DNA of 64,000 bases from Bacillota bacterium (GCA_023421505.1 JAEZTJ010000009.1:1-64000); one strand, 5' to 3'. Counted from the first letter of the stretch, positions 26,771-34,526 are shown. Made by a program: numbers and translations. Notes: a model not told the origin generated them from the letters alone.

Positions 26771-27232
26771 ATGGCATTATCATCAACGAATATAATTAAG
26801 GTTATTGTCGTAACAGACGATTTAGAAAAAACAGTTTCTGCATATAAAACTTTACTGGGCACAGGGAAAGAGCCTGCAGGGCAGAATACAGAGCATAAAG
26901 AGGTAAGAACACCTTTTATGAAGTATAAAGGTGCCGACATCACGGATACCCCAATGAAGGTAGAGAGCGTTTTCAGCGATAATTTCTGGTTTGAAATTAT
27001 TATGCCTCTAGGAAGTAATGACCCATGGGCAGCTTGGCTAAAGGAACATGGCACGTCAATTTGCTCAATTTGTATGTTATCAGACGGACCTTTAGAGATT
27101 GACGAAGAAACTATGAAAAATGCAGGATTTAATTCACTTTTTAAACACGAAAAGGGCTATGAGGCGTATGAATATTTTGACACATCAAAAGCGCTTGGAG
27201 TTTTAGTTGAGGTGAAGGAACAGTATAAATAA
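26771..27232 (+). CDS. Divergent VOC-family protein
   Basis: A 153-residue protein with AAAGGAGA before the ATG. The N-terminal module (NIIKVIVVTDDLEKTVSAYK) is VOC-like, and the C-terminal segment (GVLVEVKE) matches the usual metal-Glu strand. The position that carries His in the VOC protein at 19321 (IHHVAF) reads TSICSICM here. One or more metal ligands therefore appear lost or replaced by Cys. It may be a non-metal VOC protein or use a different site. It is the last gene of the sugar operon, before a terminator. Confidence 0.7.
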   Translation: MALSSTNIIKVIVVTDDLEKTVSAYKTLLGTGKEPAGQNTEHKEVRTPFMKYKGADITDTPMKVESVFSDNFWFEIIMPLGSNDPWAAWLKEHGTSICSICMLSDGPLEIDEETMKNAGFNSLFKHEKGYEAYEYFDTSKALGVLVEVKEQYK

Positions 27233-27241
27233 TGAAAGAGG

Positions 27242-27270
27242 TGGCGAATTCGTTCGTCGCCTTTTTTTAC
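27242..27270 (+). terminator. Rho-independent terminator of the sugar operon
   Basis: A GGCGA/TCGCC stem is followed by TTTTTTT, about 10 bp after the VOC stop codon. Confidence 0.8.
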
Positions 27271-27413
27271 GCATAAGCTAAAACTTGCGATTACTAAATA
27301 TTACCTTTTGTAAGTACTTTATTCGCTTAGTCATACGTTTACGATCAGAAAGTGTGAAGCGGAAGTTAATAATAAAGCTATGCAGGATGAAAAATAATCA
27401 AATTACTTAAATA

Positions 27414-27755
27414 CTCAAACTTCACAGTAAAAAATCTCAGCATAGCTTAATTAAATAAGCTCATATACTAATCAGAAAACATTCGTTATGATGCTTTTCG
27501 GATGGCGCCTTATGATCAATTGGTAAATTCACTTATAGGTTTCGATTATGGTATCGTGTTAAAAATAAGCATGTTTGACGAGTGAAACGAGGAGTTTGCT
27601 TATTTTAGCACGGCTTTTCCATAAGAGAAATCTATTAGTGAATACCAGCTTGATCATTGAAGCCAGTAGGAAAGTATCATAATGAATGGTTTCTTCATAG
27701 TCATAAACGCTTATTTTATCAAGCAAACTCATAATATTGATCTGCGAAGTTTGAG
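27414..27755. mobile_element. 342-bp long imperfect palindrome, MITE-like
   Basis: The two halves are imperfect reverse complements along almost their whole length. The outer ends are CTCAAACTTCACAG (27414-27427) and CTGCGAAGTTTGAG (27742-27755), one mismatch. Inner matches include CATTCGTTATGATGC with the complement of CATTCATTATGATAC, and TTATGATCAATTGG with the complement of CAATGATCAAGCTGG. The centre (about 27558-27613) is a strong hairpin GTGTTAAAAATAAGC against GCTTATTTTAGCAC. There is no coding capacity. I read it as a non-autonomous miniature element; no target duplication was confirmed. Confidence 0.6.
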
Positions 27756-27777
27756 CTAAATATTAATTATAAAACTC

Positions 27778-27826
27778 TTGCGTAAATGACACTCATGTCA
27801 TATAATAAAAATGACATGAGTGTCAT
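27778..27826 (+). promoter_or_regulatory. panB promoter with twin operator palindromes
   Basis: TTGCGT (27778-27783) and TATAAT (27801-27806) are separated by exactly 17 bp. Palindrome ATGACActcaTGTCAT (27786-27801) fills the spacer. A sister palindrome ATGACAtgagTGTCAT (27811-27826) covers the start site. The two are also inverse complements of each other. This layout suggests repression by a dimeric regulator, such as a TetR-family protein. As RNA the pair could also fold into a hairpin followed by TTTTT, so attenuation is a second possibility. Confidence 0.7.
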
Positions 27827-27900
27827 TTTTATATGAATAGTCTAAAATATATAGAGGCATACAAAGGAAAGTATTAAGGTTAGGAAAGGAAGGTAAATTA

Positions 27901-28746
27901 ATGAGTAGTAAATTTACGACACGTTCATTTTATGAAGCAAAAGCTAAAAATGAGAAGATTGCAATGCTAACAGCATATGATTATTCAATGGCACAGATCA
28001 TTGATAATACTGGTATCGATGCAATACTCGTCGGTGATTCATTGGGAATGGTGATGCAGGGGCGATCAACGACGCTTGAGGTTACTATGGATGAGATGGT
28101 TTATCATTGTAAATGTGTCTCTCAAGGAGTAAAAAGCACTATGGTTATCGGAGACCTGCCGTTCCTATCCTATCATGTAAGTAAGGAGGAAGCCATTCGA
28201 AATGCCGGCAGGTTGATTAAAGAAGGTTTGGTCCAAGCAGTAAAGCTGGAAGGCGGCAAAAGTATGGCAGGAACCGTTAAAGCTATTACAGATGCCCAAA
28301 TACCTGTTATGGGCCATATTGGATTAACGCCGCAATCTGTTCACGTTTTTGGAGGCTTTCGGGCACAAGGCAAGGAGGAGGCAAAAGCAAGGGCGTTAAT
28401 TGAGGATGCTTTGGCTCTCGAGGAGGCTGGTGTATTTGCTATTGTACTTGAGGCTATTCCAGAGGAGCTTGCAGAATTAATTACTGAAAAAGTAAAGGTA
28501 GCCACAATCAGCATCGGTGCAGGCCGTTATTGTAATGGTCAAATTTTGGTGACGGAAGATATTTTAGGGCTTTATTCTGGCTTTACACCCAAATTTGTAA
28601 AACAGTATGCAAATTTAAAAAATAGTATTGATGAGGCTGTTACCGGATTTATTGAGGAGGTGAAACAGCAGCAATTTCCAGAAAAAATACATACGTATAC
28701 AATTGACGAAACGATTATGGAAAAATTACGCTTCAGTCAATCATAA
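27901..28746 (+). CDS. panB: 3-methyl-2-oxobutanoate hydroxymethyltransferase
   Basis: A 281-residue enzyme with GGAAAGGAAGG before the ATG. It transfers a hydroxymethyl group from methylene-tetrahydrofolate to alpha-ketoisovalerate, giving ketopantoate, the first committed step of pantothenate synthesis. Signature segments are LTAYDYSMAQIID, ILVGDSLGMVMQG (Mg-binding Asp), VKLEGG, GHIGLTPQS and FAIVLEAIPEELA (catalytic Glu). Its length is typical. It is the first gene of panB-panC-panD-coaX, 14 bp from panC, and lies under the twin-operator promoter. Confidence 0.97.
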   Translation: MSSKFTTRSFYEAKAKNEKIAMLTAYDYSMAQIIDNTGIDAILVGDSLGMVMQGRSTTLEVTMDEMVYHCKCVSQGVKSTMVIGDLPFLSYHVSKEEAIRNAGRLIKEGLVQAVKLEGGKSMAGTVKAITDAQIPVMGHIGLTPQSVHVFGGFRAQGKEEAKARALIEDALALEEAGVFAIVLEAIPEELAELITEKVKVATISIGAGRYCNGQILVTEDILGLYSGFTPKFVKQYANLKNSIDEAVTGFIEEVKQQQFPEKIHTYTIDETIMEKLRFSQS

Positions 28747-28760
28747 GGGAGGGGATAGCT

Positions 28761-29645
28761 ATGTGTATAGCGAAGACGGTGTCTGAGCTGAAAATTCTAC
28801 TGGATGGTGATAACCGTAAATTAAAAACGGTAGGCTTTATACCGACTATGGGATATCTTCATGAAGGGCATGAATCACTAATCAAAGCCGCCAGAGAAAA
28901 CAACGAGCTTGTTGTAGTTAGTGTTTTTGTGAATCCGAAACAGTTTGGTCCGAATGAGGATTACGAAAGGTATCCGCGAGATATAGAAAAGGATTATATC
29001 AGAGCGAGGGCAGCTGGTGCTGATATCTTGTTTTATCCTGAGATAAATGAAATCTATATACCAGAGTTTTCCTCGGTAGTGGAAGTGAAAGGCGGTATGA
29101 CGGATAAATTATGTGCGATAACCAGACCTTTTCATTTTAAAGGGGTAACTACAGTTGTAACTATATTGTTAAATATAATCAGACCAGATCGTGCTTATTT
29201 TGGACAGAAGGATTTACAACAGGCAGCAATCATTAAAAAAATGGTACGGGATCTTCATATTCCGGTCGAAATAGTGGTCTGCCCGATTATCAGAGAAGCA
29301 GATGGTCTGGCACTTAGCTCCAGAAATATGTATTTAAATCATCAGGAACGCAAACAAGCTGTCTCGATTTATAGAGGACTTAAAAAAGCGCAGGAATATC
29401 TTAAGACAGGTAATGTTTACTGTACACAGTCTGCTACTCTAATCGGCATAATCCAAAAAGAGATAGAAAAGGAACCGTTAGCAGTAATTGAATATATCGA
29501 GATATTAGAAGAGTCAGATTTTAGTAGAATACAGAAGATAGAACCATATCATAGAGCATTCGCTGCGGTTGCCGTATTATTTGGTCAGACCAGATTGATT
29601 GACAATATGATATTAAGTTTAGGAGGAGAGAGAGAATGGAAGTAA
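28761..29645 (+). CDS. panC: Pantothenate synthetase
   Basis: A 294-residue ATP-dependent ligase joining pantoate and beta-alanine. Motifs are PTMGYLHEGHESLI (nucleotide-binding HxGH), NPKQFGPNEDYERYPRD, FGQKDLQQ and LALSSRNMYL (KMSKS-like). GGGAGGGG precedes the ATG. It overlaps panD by 10 bp, so panC and panD are translationally coupled. Nothing unusual is seen. Confidence 0.97.
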   Translation: MCIAKTVSELKILLDGDNRKLKTVGFIPTMGYLHEGHESLIKAARENNELVVVSVFVNPKQFGPNEDYERYPRDIEKDYIRARAAGADILFYPEINEIYIPEFSSVVEVKGGMTDKLCAITRPFHFKGVTTVVTILLNIIRPDRAYFGQKDLQQAAIIKKMVRDLHIPVEIVVCPIIREADGLALSSRNMYLNHQERKQAVSIYRGLKKAQEYLKTGNVYCTQSATLIGIIQKEIEKEPLAVIEYIEILEESDFSRIQKIEPYHRAFAAVAVLFGQTRLIDNMILSLGGEREWK

Positions 29646-30049
29646 CCATACTAAAATCAAAAATTCATCGTGCTGTTGTAACGCAGGCAGAATTAGATTA
29701 TATCGGCAGCATAACGATTGATCGATATTTAATGGAAGAAGCAGGGATTATTGAGTATGAACAGGTACATATAGCAGATATCAATAATGGCAGCAGATTT
29801 GTGACTTATGCAATAGCGGGTGAAGAAAGAAGTGGAATTATATGCTTGAACGGAGCTGGCGCGAGGTTGGTTACTCCCGGAGATAAAATAATTATCATGT
29901 CATATTGCCAGATAGATAGAGAGGAAGCACAAAAGCATAAGCCTACAGTAGTTTTTGTAGATGATACAAATAAAGTCTGTAGTGTGAATAGTCCCGCAAA
30001 AGACATGCAAGCCCAAAGCCTCGTATACGAGGCTAGTGTGAATTGTTGA
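29636..30049 (+). CDS. panD: Aspartate 1-decarboxylase proenzyme, with repeat-derived tail
   Basis: Makes beta-alanine from aspartate using a pyruvoyl cofactor formed by self-cleavage between G24 and S25 (DYIGSITID). Other conserved parts are KSKIHRA, the YAI segment and NGAGARLVTPGD. GGAGGAGAGAGA precedes the ATG. The product has 137 residues, about ten more than usual. The last ~15 codons (from about 30003) lie in a hairpin repeat: the palindrome GCCTCGTATACGAGGC is translated, and the stop codon sits inside the next hairpin stem. The natural C-terminus was probably replaced by repeat insertion. Confidence 0.95.
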   Translation: MEVTILKSKIHRAVVTQAELDYIGSITIDRYLMEEAGIIEYEQVHIADINNGSRFVTYAIAGEERSGIICLNGAGARLVTPGDKIIIMSYCQIDREEAQKHKPTVVFVDDTNKVCSVNSPAKDMQAQSLVYEASVNC

Positions 30050-30125
30050 AAAGAACAATTCACACCTAGAAGTTTGTGTCTGCATATTCCTCGGCACAAA
30101 CTAATTCAATGAGCAGGCATGTTAT
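30003..30125 (+). repeat. Hairpin repeat at panD 3' end (family B)
   Basis: Contains the palindrome GCCTCGTA/TACGAGGC (30018-30033), a perfect 12-bp hairpin GTGTGAATTGTT/AACAATTCACAC (30036-30065) and AGTTTGTG/CACAAACT (30071-30102), ending GAGCAGGCATG. A close relative sits at 45498-45600, again at the 3' end of a gene. Confidence 0.75.
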
Positions 30126-30171
30126 GTTACATAGAAAATTGTAAATAAACTAAAATTGCGAGGAAGAACCT

Positions 30172-30915
30172 GTGTTATTGGCTATAAATATCGGAAATAC
30201 GAATACCGTAATAGGTTTACTAGATAATGGGATACAGATAATAAAAAAGAGACTTACAAAGGAATTGAGATTTTCGGAGGATATTTATACTTTTATTTTT
30301 TCTGAAGTAGGATATGTCAATATAGAAGGTTCTATTCTGGCCTCAGTGGTACCTCAACTAACGGAGGCATTTGCTGATACGATATATGAAATTTTAGGAA
30401 GAAAATCAATTATTGTTAGTCCAAATATTAATACTGGTCTTGATTTTTCGGGTTATGAATGCTCATTGTTTGGCAGTGACCGCATTGCCGCCTGTGCTTA
30501 TGCTTGGGAAAATTATAAAGCTCCAATGATTGTGATTGACATGGGAACAGCAACTACTTTCAATATAATTGATGAGAAAGGGGTCTTTCTTGGAGGAGCA
30601 ATACTTCCAGGACTGAGAATGGGAATAGAAGCGTTAAGTAAAGGTACAGCACAACTGCCAGAAACAGAGTTTGACTATTTTGTCAGTCTGATTGGACATA
30701 ATACAAAGGAATGCATCTTGTCAGGTGCTCTTTTTGGGGCGGCTGCAATGATAGAAGGCATGGTTTCTAAAATAAAATGCGAAATGCATAAAGATTTAAA
30801 AGTAATCATAACAGGCGGAAATTCGAAATACATGATACAATATTGCAAAACCGAAATGCTTTCTGAGCCGAATTTGGTGCTAAAGGGACTGGAATTCCTA
30901 TTTAGCATCAATTGA
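30172..30915 (+). CDS. coaX: Type III pantothenate kinase
   Basis: A 247-residue ASKHA-fold kinase starting at GTG 30172, with GAGGAAG upstream. It phosphorylates pantothenate, the first step of CoA synthesis, directly continuing panBCD. Recognised parts are the phosphate loop IGNTNTVIG, GSDRIAACAYAW (the Asp-Arg pair binding pantothenate), the VIDMGTATTFNIID motif and GGAILPGLRMGIEAL. One oddity: the usual Asp of the first motif (D-x-G-N-T) is Asn6 here (INIGNTN). The rest looks intact, so it is probably active or has adjusted its metal site. Confidence 0.94.
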   Translation: MLLAINIGNTNTVIGLLDNGIQIIKKRLTKELRFSEDIYTFIFSEVGYVNIEGSILASVVPQLTEAFADTIYEILGRKSIIVSPNINTGLDFSGYECSLFGSDRIAACAYAWENYKAPMIVIDMGTATTFNIIDEKGVFLGGAILPGLRMGIEALSKGTAQLPETEFDYFVSLIGHNTKECILSGALFGAAAMIEGMVSKIKCEMHKDLKVIITGGNSKYMIQYCKTEMLSEPNLVLKGLEFLFSIN

Positions 30916-30928
30916 CCTTCATCCTTCA

Positions 30929-30971
30929 TTGACAATCCTATCATGGTATCATATACTTCAACTAAAGTATA
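30929..30971 (+). promoter_or_regulatory. Promoter and palindromic operator of the TetR gene
   Basis: TTGACA (30929-30934), a 17-bp spacer, and TATACT (30952-30957). A palindrome TATACTT-n6-AAGTATA (30952-30971) overlaps the -10 and start site. This suggests autorepression by the TetR protein encoded just downstream. Confidence 0.72.
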
Positions 30972-30990
30972 CTATAGGATGTGAGCATAA

Positions 30991-31581
30991 TTGACAACAA
31001 AATCCTTAGAAAAGCGGAAATATATCCTTGCCTGCGCAGAACGGGTTTTTATCAGAGAAGGTTTTAACAAAGTTACGATGAAGGACATTATCGATGAATG
31101 TAAAATAAGCAGAGGTGGATTATATCTTTATTTTCAGTCCGTTGACGAAATATTTATGGAAGTGATCAGAGAGCATAATGAGAAGAAGCTGGAAGCAATT
31201 CAATGCGATGTGAAAATGGGTTATGATTTTCATAAGCTAATCGATGAGTTTTTCGATAATCAAAAAGAAAGACTGCTCAACATGAACAAAAGTCTGATTA
31301 CAGCAACCTTCGAATTTTATCTGTCACATAAAAAAGATTTTAATAAAGAATTTTTTTTCAAACAGTTTTATACGTCTAAAGAAATAATATTGCAGATCTT
31401 AAAGTTTGGTGTAAAGCCAGAAAAAATTTTGGATAGTAGTATAGAGTTGTTGGCTGAAAATATTATGTTTTTTTTGGAAGGGATTAGTACACTGGCTATG
31501 TCAAGCGATATGACCGGTGAGCTGATTGATGCTCAATTTAATTTTATTAAAAATATGATTTATAAAAATGTGTCCGTATAA
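30991..31581 (+). CDS. TetR/AcrR-family transcriptional regulator
   Basis: A 196-residue regulator starting at TTG 30991. The N-terminal helix-turn-helix is clear (ILACAERVFIREGFNKVTMK, then IIDECKISRGGLYLYFQSVD). The C-terminal ligand domain is rich in aromatic and hydrophobic helices, suggesting a lipophilic effector. It has its own promoter with an operator-like palindrome. Position directly after coaX raises the possibility that it controls the pan genes. However, the palindrome at its own promoter differs from the twin operators at panB, so this is unproven. Confidence 0.92.
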   Translation: MTTKSLEKRKYILACAERVFIREGFNKVTMKDIIDECKISRGGLYLYFQSVDEIFMEVIREHNEKKLEAIQCDVKMGYDFHKLIDEFFDNQKERLLNMNKSLITATFEFYLSHKKDFNKEFFFKQFYTSKEIILQILKFGVKPEKILDSSIELLAENIMFFLEGISTLAMSSDMTGELIDAQFNFIKNMIYKNVSV

Positions 31582-31793
31582 GCCATGTGTTTATGCGGAT
31601 TTTTGCATAGTAAATAACCAAATTTCCCAATTCAGAAAAAAAATCTCGATATTCATTTTTGATTATGATATAATAATTTTACTATAACTATATTTCGGAT
31701 GAAAATAATTCATAGTTTGTTGTAGACTAGTACAATATAAAAATGTATACTTGTGGTAAATTAAGTAAAAAATTTAATATGATAGAACTCTTT
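31582..31793. other. Short AT-rich spacer before the tandem repeats
   Basis: Holds the 3' flank of the TetR gene and probably a promoter for the cdaA cluster (AT-rich hexamers around 31668-31740). No gene was recognised. Confidence 0.35.
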
Positions 31794-32113
31794 GGAGGGT
31801 AGATTGAAAAATCAGAGATTTTTCAATCAGCAAATTTGTGCGCTGCCCAAATTCGCAGGTGATGGCAGCAGATGGAGGATAAATTGAAAAATCAAAGATT
31901 TTTCAATCAGCAAATTTGTGCGCTGCCCAAATTCGCTGGTATTGGCGACAGATGGAGGGTAGATTGAAAAATCAGAGATTTTTCAACCAGCAAATTTGTG
32001 CGCTGCCCAAATTCGCAGGTGATGGCAGCAGATGGAGGGTAGATTGAAAAATCAGAGATTTTTCAATCAGCAAATTTGTGCGCTGCCCAAATTCGTTGGT
32101 GTTGGCGACAGAT
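31794..32113 (+). repeat. Four tandem 80-bp hairpin repeats with overlapping micro-ORFs
   Basis: Four units of exactly 80 bp start at 31794, 31874, 31954 and 32034 and abut without spacers. Each opens with an SD (GGAGGG or GGAGGA) and a TTG. It then has the hairpin TTGAAAAATC-n3-GATTTTTCAA, a second region where AATTTG/CAAATT or GCTGCC/GGCAGC can pair, and ends CAGAT. Units 1 and 3 share one 3' variant (GGTGATGGCAGC); units 2 and 4 share another (GGC-GAC type), giving an ABAB pattern. In each unit the TTG opens a frame of about 27 codons (KNQRFFNQQICALPKFAG...). Its TGA overlaps the TTG of the next unit by two bases. After unit 4 the next GGAGG (32114) is the ribosome site of the gene at 32124. 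Confidence 0.9.
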
Positions 32114-32123
32114 GGAGGTTAAT

Positions 32124-32525
32124 ATGTTAAATAATGATAGAATCAGACTTATGACGAAGCTTGCTCTCTACGAAAGCAGTGAGGGTAAAGAAGATATTCG
32201 TTTAAGTAAATACTATAAAACAGACTATGTTCGATACCAGATTATAAAATCTATTATTTGTGCGACCATAGGATATGCGTTAATTCTTGTTCTTGTTATT
32301 TTATATAAATCCGAATTTATCATCGCAAATGCTGTAACATTGGATTACAAGTCAATAGGAACCTATATATTAGGAATTTATATCATGATTGTTTCCGTAT
32401 ATGGACTGGGTTCAGCTGTATGCTATTCCATTCTGTATGATAAGTCAAGAAAGAAGCTAGGACGGTATTTCAAATTACTGCATCGACTCAATAAGATGTA
32501 TAATGATGAAACACCGGAAGTATAG
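32124..32525 (+). CDS. Small membrane protein of unknown function
   Basis: The ATG at 32124 (MLNNDRIRLMTK) follows GATGGAGG supplied by the last repeat unit; a longer in-frame start lies within the repeats and is rejected. The product has 133 residues with two membrane segments (about 40-60, IIKSIICATIGYALILVLVI; about 83-105, YILGIYIMIVSVYGLGSAVC) and a basic C-terminus. I do not recognise the family. It is the first gene of a run with the membrane protein at 32543, cdaA and cdaR, so it may belong to that envelope/c-di-AMP cluster. Confidence 0.75.
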   Translation: MLNNDRIRLMTKLALYESSEGKEDIRLSKYYKTDYVRYQIIKSIICATIGYALILVLVILYKSEFIIANAVTLDYKSIGTYILGIYIMIVSVYGLGSAVCYSILYDKSRKKLGRYFKLLHRLNKMYNDETPEV

Positions 32526-32542
32526 ATAGGAGGATACACATC

Positions 32543-33607
32543 ATGATGCCTTTGTTGGTTTTTAGAGAACGTGTCAGAAATTTTTATCAAAAAAATGATA
32601 TTTACTTAATTCCTGCAGTTAAATTTATATTTGCATTAATTGCCTTTTTAACAATAAACAGGGAGATTGGATATGACGCTAGAATAAAATCGGTTCCGAT
32701 TGTACTGGTCTTATCCTTATTAAGTGCATTTACCCCTTCCTCAATTATGGTACTTTTGGTATCGCTTGCAGCGGTTATGCATGTGTATTTTATAGCCCCC
32801 TTTCTATCTGTCATCATCATTTTGCTGCTATTAATCATTTATTTATTGTTTGCCAGGTTTACACCAAGACTAGGTTATGTACTGATGGCTATACCGATTT
32901 TATACTTTTTTAAAACACCCTATGTTATTCCGCTGCTGTTAGGAATAATCTCTACACCGGTAGCAATTGTTCCGACTGCCTGTGGTGTCTTTATCTATTA
33001 TATATTGCAGGTGATTAAGACAGCAGTTACGATGCAGGACAGTACTTCTGTTGAAGATATATTAAAGCTTTATACTTCGGTGATTGATAATCTTGTGAGT
33101 AATAAACAGATGATCATGTCAATTGTCATTTTTGCACTTATTTTAATGGTGGTTTATTATGTAAGAAGAATGAAATTTGATTATGCCTTTGAAATCTCTA
33201 TAGCTGCCGGAGCATTAACCAGTATATTGGGATTTTTAGTAAGTGATTTAATATTCGATCAGACAGAACAGATTATTAGTATGCTTTTAGGGACAATAGT
33301 ATCAGCAGGTATCGTTTTTGTAATCCATTTCTTTAAATTGACCCTGGATTATTCAGGCGTCGAACATGTTCAGTTTGAGGATGATGTATATTACTATTAT
33401 GTAAAAGCGGTTCCCAAGGTAACGGTAACTACTCCTCAGATGAAAGTAAAGCATATTAATGTAAGCAATTCGCGGCGTGGACTGTCAGGTATGGGGCTTC
33501 ACAGGACGGAAGACACAGAGGATGAAAATGACGAGGATACAGAGCTGTATTATAGTCATAGTAAAGCTTACGAGGAAGAAGTTACTGACAGTGACGAAGA
33601 GGATTAA
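32543..33607 (+). CDS. Polytopic membrane protein with acidic cytoplasmic tail
   Basis: A 354-residue protein with TAGGAGGATACACATC before the ATG. About eight hydrophobic segments occupy residues 20-270. A soluble C-terminus follows, ending in a strongly acidic stretch (EDTEDENDEDTELYY... DSDEED). I do not recognise the family. It lies 17 bp after the small membrane protein and 37 bp before cdaA on the same strand, suggesting a function linked to the membrane-bound diadenylate cyclase or the cell envelope. Confidence 0.72.
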   Translation: MMPLLVFRERVRNFYQKNDIYLIPAVKFIFALIAFLTINREIGYDARIKSVPIVLVLSLLSAFTPSSIMVLLVSLAAVMHVYFIAPFLSVIIILLLLIIYLLFARFTPRLGYVLMAIPILYFFKTPYVIPLLLGIISTPVAIVPTACGVFIYYILQVIKTAVTMQDSTSVEDILKLYTSVIDNLVSNKQMIMSIVIFALILMVVYYVRRMKFDYAFEISIAAGALTSILGFLVSDLIFDQTEQIISMLLGTIVSAGIVFVIHFFKLTLDYSGVEHVQFEDDVYYYYVKAVPKVTVTTPQMKVKHINVSNSRRGLSGMGLHRTEDTEDENDEDTELYYSHSKAYEEEVTDSDEED

Positions 33608-33644
33608 TTCTTCTTAGTATTTTAATGGTAGGGGAGATGGGCAT

Positions 33645-34526
33645 ATGGAGGTAATCAATAAATTTATTGACAGCTACGTTGTGTGGTTACATCTACCAAA
33701 AAGAATAGAGCCTTCGGATATTATAGAAATATGCCTTTTGGCATATTTAATCTACCATGTCGTTAAGTGGGTTAAAACCACAAGAGCCTGGAATTTAGTA
33801 AAAGGCTTAGTTGTAATCATGAGCTTTTGGTTTCTGGCTGTGATATTTGACTTAAATGTTATTATGTGGATCATAAGGAATACAATCAATGTTGGTATTA
33901 TAGCAATTGTGATTATCTTTCAGCCAGAATTTCGTAAGGCACTGGAGCAATTGGGGCAAAAGAATCTAATGAAGACGTTTATTGCGTTTGATGATTCTAG
34001 GGATAGAATAGAAAAATTCTCAGATCATACCTTGAACCAGATTGTTCGTGCGACTTTTGAACTGGCAAGGGCTAAGACCGGAGCACTCATTGTCTTAGAA
34101 GAAGATATTCCGCTTACCGATTTTGAAAATACAGGTATATTTATAGATAGTCTTGTCAGCAGTGAGCTATTGATTAATATATTTGAGCATAATACACCGC
34201 TTCATGATGGAGCTGTTATTATCCGTGGAAATAGAATTACTGCAGCGACCTGCTACTTGCCGTTATCGGATAACATGCAGCTTAGTAAAGATCTTGGTAC
34301 CAGACACCGTGCAGGAATTGGTATCAGTGAGGTTTCGGATAGTCTAACGATTATCGTTTCGGAGGAAACAGGTAAAGTATCAATTGCCAAGGGAGGTAAA
34401 CTAATCCGTAACGTTGACGGAGATTATTTAAGAACTAAATTAATAGATGCCCAGAAAAAATCAAGTGAGGTTAAGAAATTAAAATTATGGAAGGGAAGGA
34501 TAAAGAATGAAAGAGAAGTTGACTAG
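33645..34526 (+). CDS. cdaA: Diadenylate cyclase CdaA (c-di-AMP synthase)
   Basis: A 293-residue membrane enzyme that makes cyclic di-AMP from two ATP. Three N-terminal membrane helices (about 25-45, 50-68, 75-95) precede the DAC/DisA_N domain. Catalytic motifs DGAVIIRG (DGA) and TRHRAGIGISE (RHR) are both intact. Length and topology are those of CdaA/YbbP. It overlaps cdaR by 20 bp; CdaR regulates CdaA in Firmicutes. c-di-AMP controls potassium and wall homeostasis, which suits the nearby envelope genes. Confidence 0.96.
   Translation: MEVINKFIDSYVVWLHLPKRIEPSDIIEICLLAYLIYHVVKWVKTTRAWNLVKGLVVIMSFWFLAVIFDLNVIMWIIRNTINVGIIAIVIIFQPEFRKALEQLGQKNLMKTFIAFDDSRDRIEKFSDHTLNQIVRATFELARAKTGALIVLEEDIPLTDFENTGIFIDSLVSSELLINIFEHNTPLHDGAVIIRGNRITAATCYLPLSDNMQLSKDLGTRHRAGIGISEVSDSLTIIVSEETGKVSIAKGGKLIRNVDGDYLRTKLIDAQKKSSEVKKLKLWKGRIKNEREVD

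Noticed and set aside
27786..27826. Simple terminator upstream of panB
   Set aside because: The inverted repeat is followed by TTTTT, but each half is itself a palindrome aligned with a 17-bp-spaced promoter, so an operator pair explains it better. Attenuation is not excluded.
31794..32113. Possible CRISPR array
   Set aside because: The 80-bp units abut with no unique spacers and contain long internal hairpins and micro-ORFs. No cas genes are in the window.
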